The notes beneath the pieces were generated by a model. It had not been told where the DNA came from. It saw nothing but the letters and a program-made list of their open reading frames with translations, and searched no databases. From Lottia gigantea (taxonomy: Eukaryota; Mollusca; Gastropoda; Lottiidae), in the NCBI RefSeq assembly GCF_000327385.1, contig NW_008708797.1, positions 910,024 to 974,023 of the forward strand: a DNA stretch of 64,000 nucleotides. Direction: 5' to 3'. Shown here in pieces: positions 24,901 to 35,978 of this stretch. Numbering within the stretch: position 1 is the first letter of the stretch; each line of letters opens with the position of its first letter. The position numbers and the translations under genes are program-made.

Positions 24901-27900
24901 TGTTTTATATTAACACATTTATATTTACAGATAATCTAAGGAGTCTCATATGTTGCCTTGATGATCACCAACTTGCCAATTTCTGTCGTATTTTAGCTGT
25001 AGCAATATCAGATCTTGATATTTATGAAAATAAATCTTCATGTAAGTTTTGAGAGTGAAAAGGGACATTCCGCTTCTTTTTGTAGGGTGAAAATTCTTTT
25101 TGCACAAATTTGTGAAAAACTATAAACCGAAATCTGTGAAATGTGTCCCGTAACGTATCTGAAAGTTTTACCTAAAAATTTCCAGCTGTTAATGTTTTAA
25201 CGCCAAAACTTACTGTCAAAGGTTGCATTTACGTTAAGTTCGTATGCTTTTTGGAAGCTGTTAAAAAATCTACTGTACGGATTTGAGTAAAATAAATGCC
25301 TTATTGTAGACAAATATTTCTCCTACATTTTCTGAAGATTTCAACTAAATATACCTATAACTAATAATGAAAATGTTTTACAATAAAAGAGGAATGCCCC
25401 TTTTATTATATTTTTAATGGTCTTAAAGCAAAACAGAGTAGTAGTATTTTAGTAGTTAAAAGTTGAAAATTAATTTTATTAACCAATTCGATCATAGTCT
25501 ACTATGTTTTATGAATAAGAAGCTTTAATGAAATGGTCCCCAAGATTTTTATTGGTGAATGTTTAAAAATGTTTTGTTTTGTTTTTTTGTAGTATTTGCT
25601 CAAAATAAACAGAAAAGAAGCAGAGGGTTTGTGAATCTCAGAGATATCAACCAAGGTAATTGGTATAATAATATAATACTATATATTATTTATATTAATG
25701 CTATACAATAAAATGTTTTCAATCGGTAAGGTCCTTTTGTGTTGATGATCCAAAATAATACAATGCAAGATAATTTAAACCAGAGACATTAGCTACTGTT
25801 TTTGAAATTTATATATTCATCAAAAGAAAAAAAAACTATGACAATGATAGTTCTTCAACATCATGAGCTCTTTTTTTCAGAACTGTTACTCAGCATTCCA
25901 GAATTATTACCTAGACTAGTCAAGTTGGCAATTTCAAAAGAATGTAAGTAAACTTTAAATTTCCTTAAAGATGGGATTCCTTATTGGTGTTTCTATGCAT
26001 GTACCATTTGGATAAACAAAACACAGACTTTTTGATCTGTCACTCATTGGAATACTTTTCTAATTGAGACTATTATGAATTATGGACATGTGAGACAAAC
26101 TGGTTGTTTTCCAGGTCATAAGAACACATCTACTTTCTATTTATATAAGTATTAGCATTTTCAATTTCATAAATGAAAATAAGGGAACCATAAAACCTTT
26201 AAATCATGATGATTTGGGTTATGTCTTCTGCTATTAACAAGTCCACTTTCACAGCAACCCTTTTTCAAGTAATGGGGCAGTTTTACTTAATCTTATTAAA
26301 AATTCTGGCCTTAATTGTATGAACAGGTACAACTTAAAAGTAACAAATTTGGCACTGCAAGTGTACTGTATGTATTTTAATATTCCTGAACATTGTTATT
26401 GCTGTAGAATTTCATAACCTATGTTATCTGTTTTGTTATTAGATACACCAAGATATAGAGGTATGGCCAGTGAATTAGATTGTTGGATGGAATGGATAGA
26501 AAATCAAATGGCAGAAGAACTATATGAAACACAGTTGGAAGATGATCTGGATTTATTTATTGGAGGTTGGTAATAGAACTGTCTTATGTGTCCTTCCTGG
26601 GATGAGATTTAGGATATGTTAAGAATTGATAGGTAGGGCAGGTAATGGAATGTGCCTTTTCTGTACACAGACAATTCTGTGCGAACTCTATGGATGGATG
26701 GAATTTTGATGCTGGTGTATATTAATGAGGTCCTATATGCTTGAAGCATTGGATGCTTATGTATGTCAAAGGATGACTGTTTCTGAACTAGCTCTATTTT
26801 GTCCAAATCAGGCACATTTCCCACATTTGTTGATGTAAGGACTCTAAAAGTGGATTTTTTCATAGATAATTCTTTAAACCTTAGATTCAAAACAGAAAAA
26901 AGCACTGGTAACAGGGTATAAATCAGATTGCATCATATTTGCTGTTTTCTATTCTATAGGAATCTCTGAACCAACAACAGAAGGTGGACCTATGGTACAA
27001 CAGCAAGGTTTAAAAATGACTGAAGAATTAATACAAAGAGTTGAAGTTGTTTATATATTGGGACTATTTTTACTAGGCAAACATCGGAAAAAAGTAAGAG
27101 AAATTAGGATATTTCAAGCACTAACAGTTTTGAAATTGCAAAATATATTTGTCAAGTCAGATTTGACCCCAAGGTGTCTGGTTGCATGATTTTATTATGG
27201 TTATATTTGTTCTCTATTTCAGGTTCAAAGAAAATTAGCAGAGTTAAAGTTAGCAGCTGGTCTGAGTGATTTATTTGAACAATTTATATGGAAATGTCAA
27301 ATGTGAGTGTCATGTCCATTGGATATTTACAAAATTGACAAAATAACAAAAATTTGAATATTCTGTTAAAGGCATTGAATTTCACTATACACATTTCTTA
27401 CAATTGGAATTGTTACATGGAGAGCTAAGTGAATTCTTGCATCATTTTCTTACTGGATATCTGAGTCACTTTGTTTGATTTGTAAAATATAAGTATCACC
27501 TTTCATGTTTTTAATGTTGATGAAAAAATGATTATTTTGACAGAGGTAGACACAATACAAGACATAGATTAAGAGGTCACAACGCTGCCTGTGAATGTAG
27601 TCCTGTAAGTTCTTTCAAAATCACTTTTTTTTTTGTTTTATTTCATTGTAATACTGTTATTTTATCATTCATTCTACATTAATTTACGTTGCCTGATTTC
27701 TTAAATCTTGAGTTATAAGAATTTCTGTATGAGGAATGTATTATTGATATAAAAAACATACCAATTCAAGGTTGTTTCCATATTTCATAAAATCTTTTCC
27801 AATCTAAGATATTAAGAGTCACTCCCAGAAAGAGTTTCATATTTGATAAATATTTTTAGAAACACAAACATGAATATATTTCTTAAAATATCTTTTTCAG

Positions 27901-30900
27901 GAAGTGGCATTAAAGATCCAGTTTTTAAGATTGGTTCATAGTTTTTGTGATCATTCAGAGTAAGTAGAAATTTTGTGTTAATAAAACTTGTTTCAAGTTG
28001 TTTCAACTCCTAAATAATTTCTATGAAAAGTTAACATATAATTGTCTGTCTACAACTAATATTTCACTTTATTTTTGTAGCTACAAGCATTTACTATTAT
28101 CAAAGAATGAACTCATTGAAGTCAAAAGAATCAACTGTAAGTAAAGAATATCCTAGCTCCTAGCAAAGCTTGTTGATTGGTCAGAATAACACTAGGACTC
28201 TATTCGCCATTATGATTGTGAAAAACTCTCAAAGTTTAATTTTTTATAAATTCATGGAGGGAAATCGCGACAATTTTTTTCGGATCATGCGTCTAATTTT
28301 TTTTATTTTCTTTTTGTCTCGAGAAGCTATCATGTATCATTCATATAAATAGTCCTAACCAGTACTCAGGTCAAATAAAATCTATCTCATTAACTTCCTT
28401 TAGATCAATGATGGATATATTTCAGTTATAAGCTAATCAAATGATCATGGTAAAATTCTGTAGTGTGGGTAAATTGTTCTAATCTCAGTTTATTTATAAA
28501 ATGTATCTTTTCTTTTCAGCCAAAGCTGGTGATTTAGCCTTAACAACCCTTGATAATGTCAATAAGTAAGAAACTCTTTATAGTCATTTTATATACAAAC
28601 AAAAACAAAATCTAACAGAAATTAAATTGTATAAAGGCTTTGCCCTGTATAATTTCTCAGTACATTGTAGATATGAAATTATTATTATATGCAATTTGTT
28701 TTTTTTTGTAGACAACTAATGTGTCATGGTAGTAAAGGTTTATTAACTAAAATAGTTGAAGTGATGAAGAAAGAACCAACAACCTCGACATTCAGGTAAC
28801 AAAATTTGCTACCAGCAGTTTTCATACCTATTATTACATTTAGACTACAGCTCACTGACTATCATTAGTAGCAGATTTTTTTCTTTCAGCTTAAGCAAGT
28901 TTATTTTGAAATTAATGTTGAGAATACTATACTAGTTTTTGCTCATTTACTGGAGCATTGTTAGATGGTGATGAGAGCATAGTCTCATGAAAGCACTGGC
29001 CTAGGTCACAAAGTAAAGATTTATGATAAAACAAGGTGCGGGTTAAAGGTTAAGATACGTTAACTAAGGATGTCTCTGTAATACTATCTGTGGTAGTATC
29101 ATTTCTTTAGATGAATTTAAAATCACATCAATTCACCAGAAGTGTAACTTAAAGGAATTGTAAAGAACTTTTCTAAATTTTGTATCTGTATGAGGAACAA
29201 TGATAGTATTAATTTGCACCATTCACTAATCTGAAATTTATGCTTTTACACAAAAGGCCTTTCGCAATTAGTGACGTCATCAAACACTTAGTTTTAATGG
29301 AAATTGCAGGAACTAGATGTCTGTTTGAAATTTGGAATGGTATAAGTGTCCCCAATGTCACATAAAATTTATTTTAATAACTCTTTACAATCCCTTTAAG
29401 TCAATTTTGTGTATTGCAAAGAAGCAAAGTGTTGTAATCCCCTAAAAATATTTCTTTTGAACAAATTGAATTTGTTTTTAAGATTCTGGCTGGCCAGAGC
29501 AGTAGAAAGTTATTTACGTGGTGATACATCATTCTGTGATCAAGTTTTCCTCATGAGAAGGGGATTATTACAAGTAAGATTAATTTATTGTAACTAGTGG
29601 GATTAAAAGATTAAAGTCATCATGCAGACTTGAATCTTACAGATTACTCCCACGTGGCACTTGAAATGAATATTGGATCAATATATCAGTCACGATTCAT
29701 GCAATCATTTAGCAATGTCAAATAATCGTGAAAGGTGGCAAATTGACAAGCTTAGTGGCAGATTTTCATATGTGATATTTGAATCAAAAAACCCCTTTGA
29801 ATTTTCTAGAAATATTTATTTATTTGCAGCATGTAGCAAGTAATTTAGTGGAACATGAAATACGTCATAAAGAAATTATACAGAGTAGCTTTGACTTATT
29901 GGGAGAACTTATCAAATTTAATATTGAGGCCTTCAAAACATTCGATAAAATACTCAATACACAAGCAAAAGTAAGTTTTGATCTTTTTGTCTGTATTTAA
30001 AGGAGGGAATATGTGGACCATCTGATGACATCATAATTGCCAGCAACTACTGGATAATCTGATCAATTGCTAGATTTAACCTGAGCACAGTTACAAGTTC
30101 TTAATTTCTTGCTAGATGTGCATCATTGTTGTCAATTGCTAGAGGATCTGGATGAACAATATTGAGAATTCCAGTAAAATGATATTTGTCAATGGCTATA
30201 ATTTTGGCAAGGTTTGAAATAATTGATGTGTGTTTATTTTTCAGTTGGATAAATTTGTAGCCACTGTCAATCGTAATTTGGTTGATTCCAATATGTTTAT
30301 TCGTAGTCTAATTCTGTCTCTAGAACATTTTACTAACAGAGAAAAATGTGATGGTAAGATTAAGTTATTTTTTAAGTATGATACTATTTTGAAATAATTC
30401 AAATGATTTTATTTTCAAACTTTTTCTGCATAGAACTAGTCAAATATTCTAATTTGTATACAGATTTCATAAACCATTTCTGCTATCAATGTTGAAATAG
30501 GCAAAAATTTATAAAAAAAAATATATATTTCTGCATTATGACCACCACAGATTTATTGATCATAGATGAAAATCAGATGGGATCATTTTTCTGTGAGGTT
30601 AGCTTAATTTTATGAAATCTCACAATCTACAATTTATATCTTAGATTCCTACGCTGAATATGCCAAAAAAGAAAGTAAATTATTGCTATATATTGGTGAT
30701 TTTAACAGACAGTTAGATTACTTGTATAAATTAATTAAAATAATAAGTGTTCAAAATTTAACCCAGGTTAGTAATGAACTAATTTTCTTGTATCAAAGGT
30801 TAACACATGAAATGCTTAAAAAGCAATGAAAGAAAATTATGAAAAAAAAAACAAACAAATCAAGGCAAAGTATCGCTCATCAGTACCTCGGGGGGGGAAA

Positions 30901-32754
30901 ATATTTGGATCTAAGTTCATAGAAAAGTCTAAAGTATAATCAGAAGAAATCCTGGTACAATTATGAAATATTTAGGAATTTGAATGACCTATTTGATTTT
31001 TTTTGTAGGAAAATGTAAGTTGTTTAAATACAACATTAGTATTTTTAATGTTTGCTAATCGAAAGAAAGAATTACCAAATTATCTCCAAGCATTACGTGA
31101 TGAAAGAGAAGACATGTTAGATGTAAATGGTTCTAGTTCAGTCATGAGAAATTTCAGGTAATAGACCAATAATTTTGAAATGAGCTTTATTCACATTTTT
31201 TTTGTAAACTTATAGATAGATGTTTAGTCACATTTGCTTTTGCCAACTGGACAATATATCTAATAGCATCCTTCACTTCAGATGTTTGTCCTAAGTGAGA
31301 TGTGGCATGCACAGTCTTCCAAACAAATACCTGATTAAAAAGTTTCTTACAGTAGGTAAAATAGTTACGAGTTATTAATCAATGATTTTAACTGTTATTT
31401 TCAGAGATTTACTGATATTCTGGCAGGACCATTATTTACATAAAGATAAAGATTGTAGTGCCTTAGAAAAGGTAAGGTTTAAAACTGTTTAACACAGTGA
31501 CTGTTACACAATAATTTTCATGAAATTCTTTGAAATAAATTCAGAATGTGGAAACTTTTTAAATATAACTTTATTTGAATTACATCAACTAGAGTAACCA
31601 CATGTGCAAAAATGATTTGATGTAATCACCAAAGAATGAACCCTATTGAAAATCAGAAAAATCGATAAATATTTAGTATGAGTCATTGCCCTTATTTTTG
31701 AAAAGGTGTTAAATTTTTATTTTGTCAACAGTAAGAAGACCTGATTCTTGCCGGATTTTGACAAAACTTCATAATATTATTCTGTATTGTTCCAAAGATT
31801 TGTATGACTGAACGTTGAATATCTCATACTAGTCATTGTTTACAGCCAAATATTTTTATACGCCCACACATAAGATGGGCGTATATTGTAATCACCCCGT
31901 CGGTCCGTTCACATTTGGCTCGTGCTCACTCTACCGGCTACAGTTCTTTATGGATTCTTTTGATTTTTATATTGTGTGTCAATGTCATTATGAAGATGAT
32001 CCCTATTGATTTTCGTGATGATCGGATAATTTTTCACCGAAATATCGTGTCTGACTTGACGTTTTTCTCTATTAGCTATATTGTGCAACTCGTGCTCACT
32101 CTACAGGCTACAATTTTTTACAGATTCTTTTGATTTTTATTTTGTGTGTCAATGTCATTATGAAGATAATCCCTATTGATTTTCATGATGATCGGATAAT
32201 TTTTCACCGAAATATCGTGTCTGACTTGACGTTTCACTCTATTAGCTATATTGTGCAACTCGTGCTCACTCTACAGGCTACAATTCTTTACAGATTCTTT
32301 TGATTTTTATTTTGTATGTCTATGTCGTTATGAAGATGATCCCTATTGATTTTCATAATGATCGGATAATTTTTCACCGAAATATCGTGTCTGACCTGAC
32401 GTTTCACTCTATTAGCTATATTGTGCAACCCTGTAGTCACTAAAGACTGTTTAATCATTTCTGACAGCTGCCAGTGGGCGTATGTTACCTTGCCTGGCAA
32501 GCTATCTTTATTCAAAATCAAAGCTGCCAGTGAGCGTATATTACTTTTCCTGGCAAGCTAACTTTATGTTAAACTGACACTCATAAATTGTGATTTGTTT
32601 GTTCAAGATAAATTCTTATTTTCACTTTCAGAGTTCACGAATAAGCTTTTTATATTGGAAACAAACTGTGACTACATTAGTGAGTGAAGATAAAACGGAA
32701 CTTTCAGCTGTGATAAATTATATTGACCCCTTACCTGGTGATCGTACAAACTAG
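21950..32754 (+). CDS. TRPC4AP: TRPC4-associated protein (TRPC4AP/TRUSS), 24 exons
   Basis: Twenty-four exons join in phase to 771 residues (human 797): 21950-22051, 22795-22917, 23351-23464, 23728-23788, 24035-24108, 24531-24690, 24931-25041, 25593-25655, 25881-25943, 26443-26565, 26960-27093, 27223-27302, 27544-27604, 27901-27959, 28081-28136, 28520-28565, 28712-28795, 29483-29573, 29830-29970, 30245-30353, 30645-30766, 31009-31157, 31405-31471, 32632-32754. Family matches include DDHQLANFCRILAVAIS, HNAACECSP, RFWLARAVESYLRG, DLLGELIKFNIEAFK, FWQDHYLHKDKD and SRISFLYWKQTV near the end. In mammals TRPC4AP is a helical-repeat scaffold that binds TRPC4 and the TNF receptor and serves as a DDB1-CUL4 substrate receptor (MYC turnover). 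The first exon (MLRRKTHKGSMKK) is the least certain, being unlike the human start. AATAAA lies at 34138. Confidence 0.93.
25057..25405. mobile_element. MITE in TRPC4AP intron, just after the splice donor
   Basis: The left end GAAAAGGGACATTCCGCTTC and the right end GAGGAATGCCCCTTTTATTA are inverted repeats of about 18 bp with few mismatches. The interior matches the elements at 10.5-11.2 kb and 48.6-49.0 kb (TTGAGTAAAATAAATGCC and similar). It starts only about 16 bp after the donor GT at 25042. Non-coding. Confidence 0.7.
29153..29395. mobile_element. TTAA-flanked MITE, 243 bp, in TRPC4AP intron
   Basis: The element begins AGGAATTGTAAAGAAC and ends CTTTACAATCCCT, with TTAA directly on both sides (29149-29152 and 29396-29399). 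The inverted repeats match over about 15 bp with one difference. It is non-coding and lies in the TRPC4AP intron between 28795 and 29483. TTAA duplication is typical of piggyBac-type transposition, but the end sequence is not the usual CCC start, so the superfamily is uncertain. Confidence 0.75.
31630..31770. repeat. Fragment of a dispersed element in TRPC4AP intron
   Basis: CCCTATTGAAAATCAGAAAAATCG followed by AGTATGAGTCATTGCCC matches 9590-9660 and, more loosely, 44880-45050. It lies directly before the Helentron-like element at 31853, and could be an old core unit of the same group of elements. Confidence 0.5.
31853..32563 (+). mobile_element. Non-autonomous Helentron-like element with 170-bp tandem core, copy A
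   Basis: The 5' end ATACGCCCAC forms a hairpin with GTGGGCGTAT-like sequence at 31877-31883. The core consists of three tandem 170-bp units starting at 31921, 32091 and 32261 (CGTGCTCACTCTAC). The 3' end has the inverted copy AGTGGGCGTAT followed by the palindrome CTTGCCTGGCAAG (32489-32501), then a second, diverged 3' end (GTGAGCGTAT...CCTGGCAAGC) to 32563. Subterminal inverted repeats plus a 3' hairpin are the known structure of Helentron-derived INE/DINE elements. No coding sequence. It lies in the last TRPC4AP intron. Confidence 0.7.
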
Positions 32755-34160
32755 CGTATTATGATATCCTCCATCTTAGTGATTGTTCTTAATTTATAGA
32801 CTTGTTTTGTTATACATTGTTTATAAAAACATATACGGCTTTAGTGTGTTGAACACCGAACTTACAGGCTGCTGTTAGATGCAATAGAAATTGTGTGGAC
32901 AATGTAATTGAGGCGTCTTTCATGTGTATGTGGTCCAAGCCAGTGAAACTAAATATATTGTTGAAGGCAGTGTAAAGGGTAACTACAGAAAATAGTTTGT
33001 TTTTAATCCAAATTTTGACAAAACATGCTCAACCAAACACAGAAAATGATTTTTAACATCAATGACTTTTTGAATTCCAATTGAAAAGGTAGATTAGTTT
33101 TGGGGAAAGTTGTGTATATTTCTATATATTTTGTGTATATATATACTGCATGTATACTTGAAGCAATCTAGTTATTGTAATTATATTAGTCAAAATGTAC
33201 ATAAATCAAAATCTCTAATGAAATCTTTTTCTTGTGATCCAAATGAATTTTTATAGGAAAACTGATTGAAAGACAGCTGAAGAACAGATCTGCCTTCTTT
33301 TTATATATGAAATTGAATTTGAATTGACTTAAAAAATGCAATGCACTAAAATCTGGGAATACTGTTATTTTATGGCCAGCATTGTTGAAATTATAGGGTA
33401 CTTGTGCAAAACCTTTTTAATCTATTTATTGTTTATTATTTTGTGTGTTCGTAACTTGTTTTTAATCATGATATTATTTATAATTTCTTAGTTATCTCTC
33501 AAACCATATCTCTATTTAGTGCTATTAATAATTGTCAGGTATTGAGAGAAGTGATAAACTTAACAATGAATTGAATTTTAGGCGAAAATTGTTAATTTTG
33601 TGTCTTGTATCTAAATTTATCTGGTTTGCTCATTCTTATATAGGGCCACACGAAAATATATTCCCATACTATATTCCAAATTTCATGAAGGTATAAGAGC
33701 CTTGAATAAAATACCAGTGAATGGTTTTAAAATTCCAAGCAGAGATGCAATGAAGATCATCAATTCCTATGCATGTTCTCTTTAATTGCCATATATTTTC
33801 ATACGTGATATCTATGCTTTATGTTTCAATCATTATATCATTGAATGAGTGTGGTGAAGTAAGTTATTTATTGCACCAGTATGGCTTTTTTCAGCAGAAG
33901 TTAAGATAATCAGATACTGAGATTTTAAACTTGTTATCAATTTATATACCAGTAATTTTTAAAGGGATTGTTTGAAAATGCCTGTTTTATAATGTACTTG
34001 TGTGATTTTATATAGTATGTATGTCTTATGTATGATTGTTAAAACTGTTTTAGCGGGTATTGTTGTATTTTGTTTGACTGGTTGTGTTGTCCTGTCATTT
34101 TGTATATTTATCATTGTATTCCATGTATAAATGTCAAAATAAATTTTTATGGTATATTTA
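32755..34160 (+). other. Probable TRPC4AP 3' UTR
   Basis: AT-rich sequence follows the TRPC4AP stop with no further exon visible. The AATAAA at 34138-34143 is the likely polyadenylation signal, giving a 3' UTR of about 1.4 kb. Confidence 0.5.
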
Positions 34161-34580
34161 TTTGTTTCAAATAGAAATAGGATGTTGAATACAAAATGAA
34201 ACTGATTTTCAGTTGTTATAAAGTATTGTCAAATGTGAGAGGCTATAAAACAAATGGTCTCATTTTAATATTTGCCTGTTGCTTTAAAATCATCTATCCA
34301 ACCACAATTGATTAATACTTATGGGCCCATGCCTTCATTGCTTGTGATGCAATGAGAGGTAATATTTAAGCTTGATCATTCCCATATCATTCCCTTTTCA
34401 GCTTATTATCAAACCTATAGTCTGTGGTACAAAATCATTTTATTTTAATCCAGGTCAGCTGCTGGATTTCTGGCTATAACAATAAAATCGTGAATTTCTG
34501 TATCAGAAGTTCAACCATTATAGTGACATTCAATCATACAGGATTTGAACTATACAATGGGGTATATAGTACAGCACATA

Positions 34581-34710
34581 TTTTTGCTCATCCTGGTCAA
34601 ATTCAAAACATAAACACAACCAGTCCACTTTATTGACAGAATAAATGGAAATTGATAATAAAGTGGACTGGATGTCTTTACGTTTTGAATTGGACCAGGA
34701 TGAGCAAAAA
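34581..34710. repeat. Near-perfect inverted repeat, 54-bp arms, 22-bp loop
   Basis: The left arm (34581-34634, beginning TTTTTGCTCATCCTGGTC) is complementary to the right arm (34657-34710, ending GACCAGGATGAGCAAAAA-like) with few mismatches. A transcript would fold into one long stem. It sits between the convergent 3' ends of TRPC4AP and the PLEKHB-like gene. It may be a fold-back MITE; a hairpin RNA source is possible but unsupported. Confidence 0.75.
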
Positions 34711-35558
34711 TGAAATGATGTATTGCACTCATATTGGTAAAAGGTTATTGGTTCATTCCTTTAATTTATGATGCAAACAAAGATCTAATGTATACTGCCA
34801 ATAAACCACTTGTAAACATAACATACAAATAAGAAATATCAAAATTACACAAATCATCATAGAAATAAACAAATTTAATACAAAGAACACATGAATCAGT
34901 TCAGATCTATTACTCTTATTTTCAATTCAGCTTTTTCCAGTATGTAATCGTCTAAAAAATTCTTACAAATGTAAATTGATAAAACACCTAGGTGACCTAA
35001 TATATTACATCCAATAAATACAGGATAATATAGTTAGAATAATTTACAATTATTTACATAATGTCTATAAACTAGTTTTGTTTTTGACTATTTAACATAA
35101 TTATTCTGTTTCCAGTTTGAAAAGTTTACTTATATTATGCAAAATGTGAACAAAGAAATATATCTAAAACTACTGTCTGTTATTACAAATGCTCAAGTGT
35201 GAAACAAGCTATGGTATTATGTTATTGTACTTTGAATAATGGCACTATATTCTGAATATCATTTATATTTAAAAATACCTCTATATTACTTCATAGATAA
35301 GAGACAAGGGTTTTCCAAATTTCCTAATTTTTTTGTACACAACTATAGATGTTCTCATGATAAATTTACATAATAATTCTAAAAAACAACAAATCTAACA
35401 ATCCATAACAAAAACTAGTGCTAAATTTTATCAATATAGTCTCACAAATTGACTAAATAAGTTTAAAAGACACAAAGTAAGCCAGATTTTATATTTCAAT
35501 TCAGTGAAAGACATTAATATAAATAAACAGATGTAAAATAAACAGTATTCCAATGCCT

Positions 35559-35877
35559 TAGGGTGCAGGCACACAAGCCGTCACGGTCTGAGATTTTTGT
35601 CACCGATTAGAGTCTTCACTAAAATCTTGTGTGTGCCTGTGCTTCCACAATAAGATTATCGTGTTCTTGACAGGATTTATTTTATCAAACAACTTTGATA
35701 ATTGTCTCCAATAGTTTTATCGTTTGCATGACAGACCGTCATCATCTGATCAGCACATGTTTATCAACACTGTGGAAAACGACCAACTGGAGATTTTGGT
35801 CTCCTCGTGTGCTCGTGCTAGTCAGTGAAAATCGTAACAAGACTCTGGTTGGCAACCTTCGTGTGCCCGCATCTTAA
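35559..35877. mobile_element. PIF/Harbinger-like MITE, copy 2
   Basis: The ends GGGTGCAGGCACACAAG and CGTGTGCCCGCATC are inverted repeats flanked by TTA on each side. The interior matches the 10112-10428 copy, including GATAATTGT(T/C)TCC(G/A)ATAGTTTTATC and CTCGTG near the right end. Non-coding. It lies about 100 bp beyond the PLEKHB-like stop codon and could be in its 3' UTR. Confidence 0.7.
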
Positions 35878-35978
35878 GACATGTTTATGTTTTATGTTAA
35901 TTAATGTGACATGTATAATAATAATATACTTGGCATAGATAACATGAGAGTAAATTAAAAGCATATGAGCATATAATC

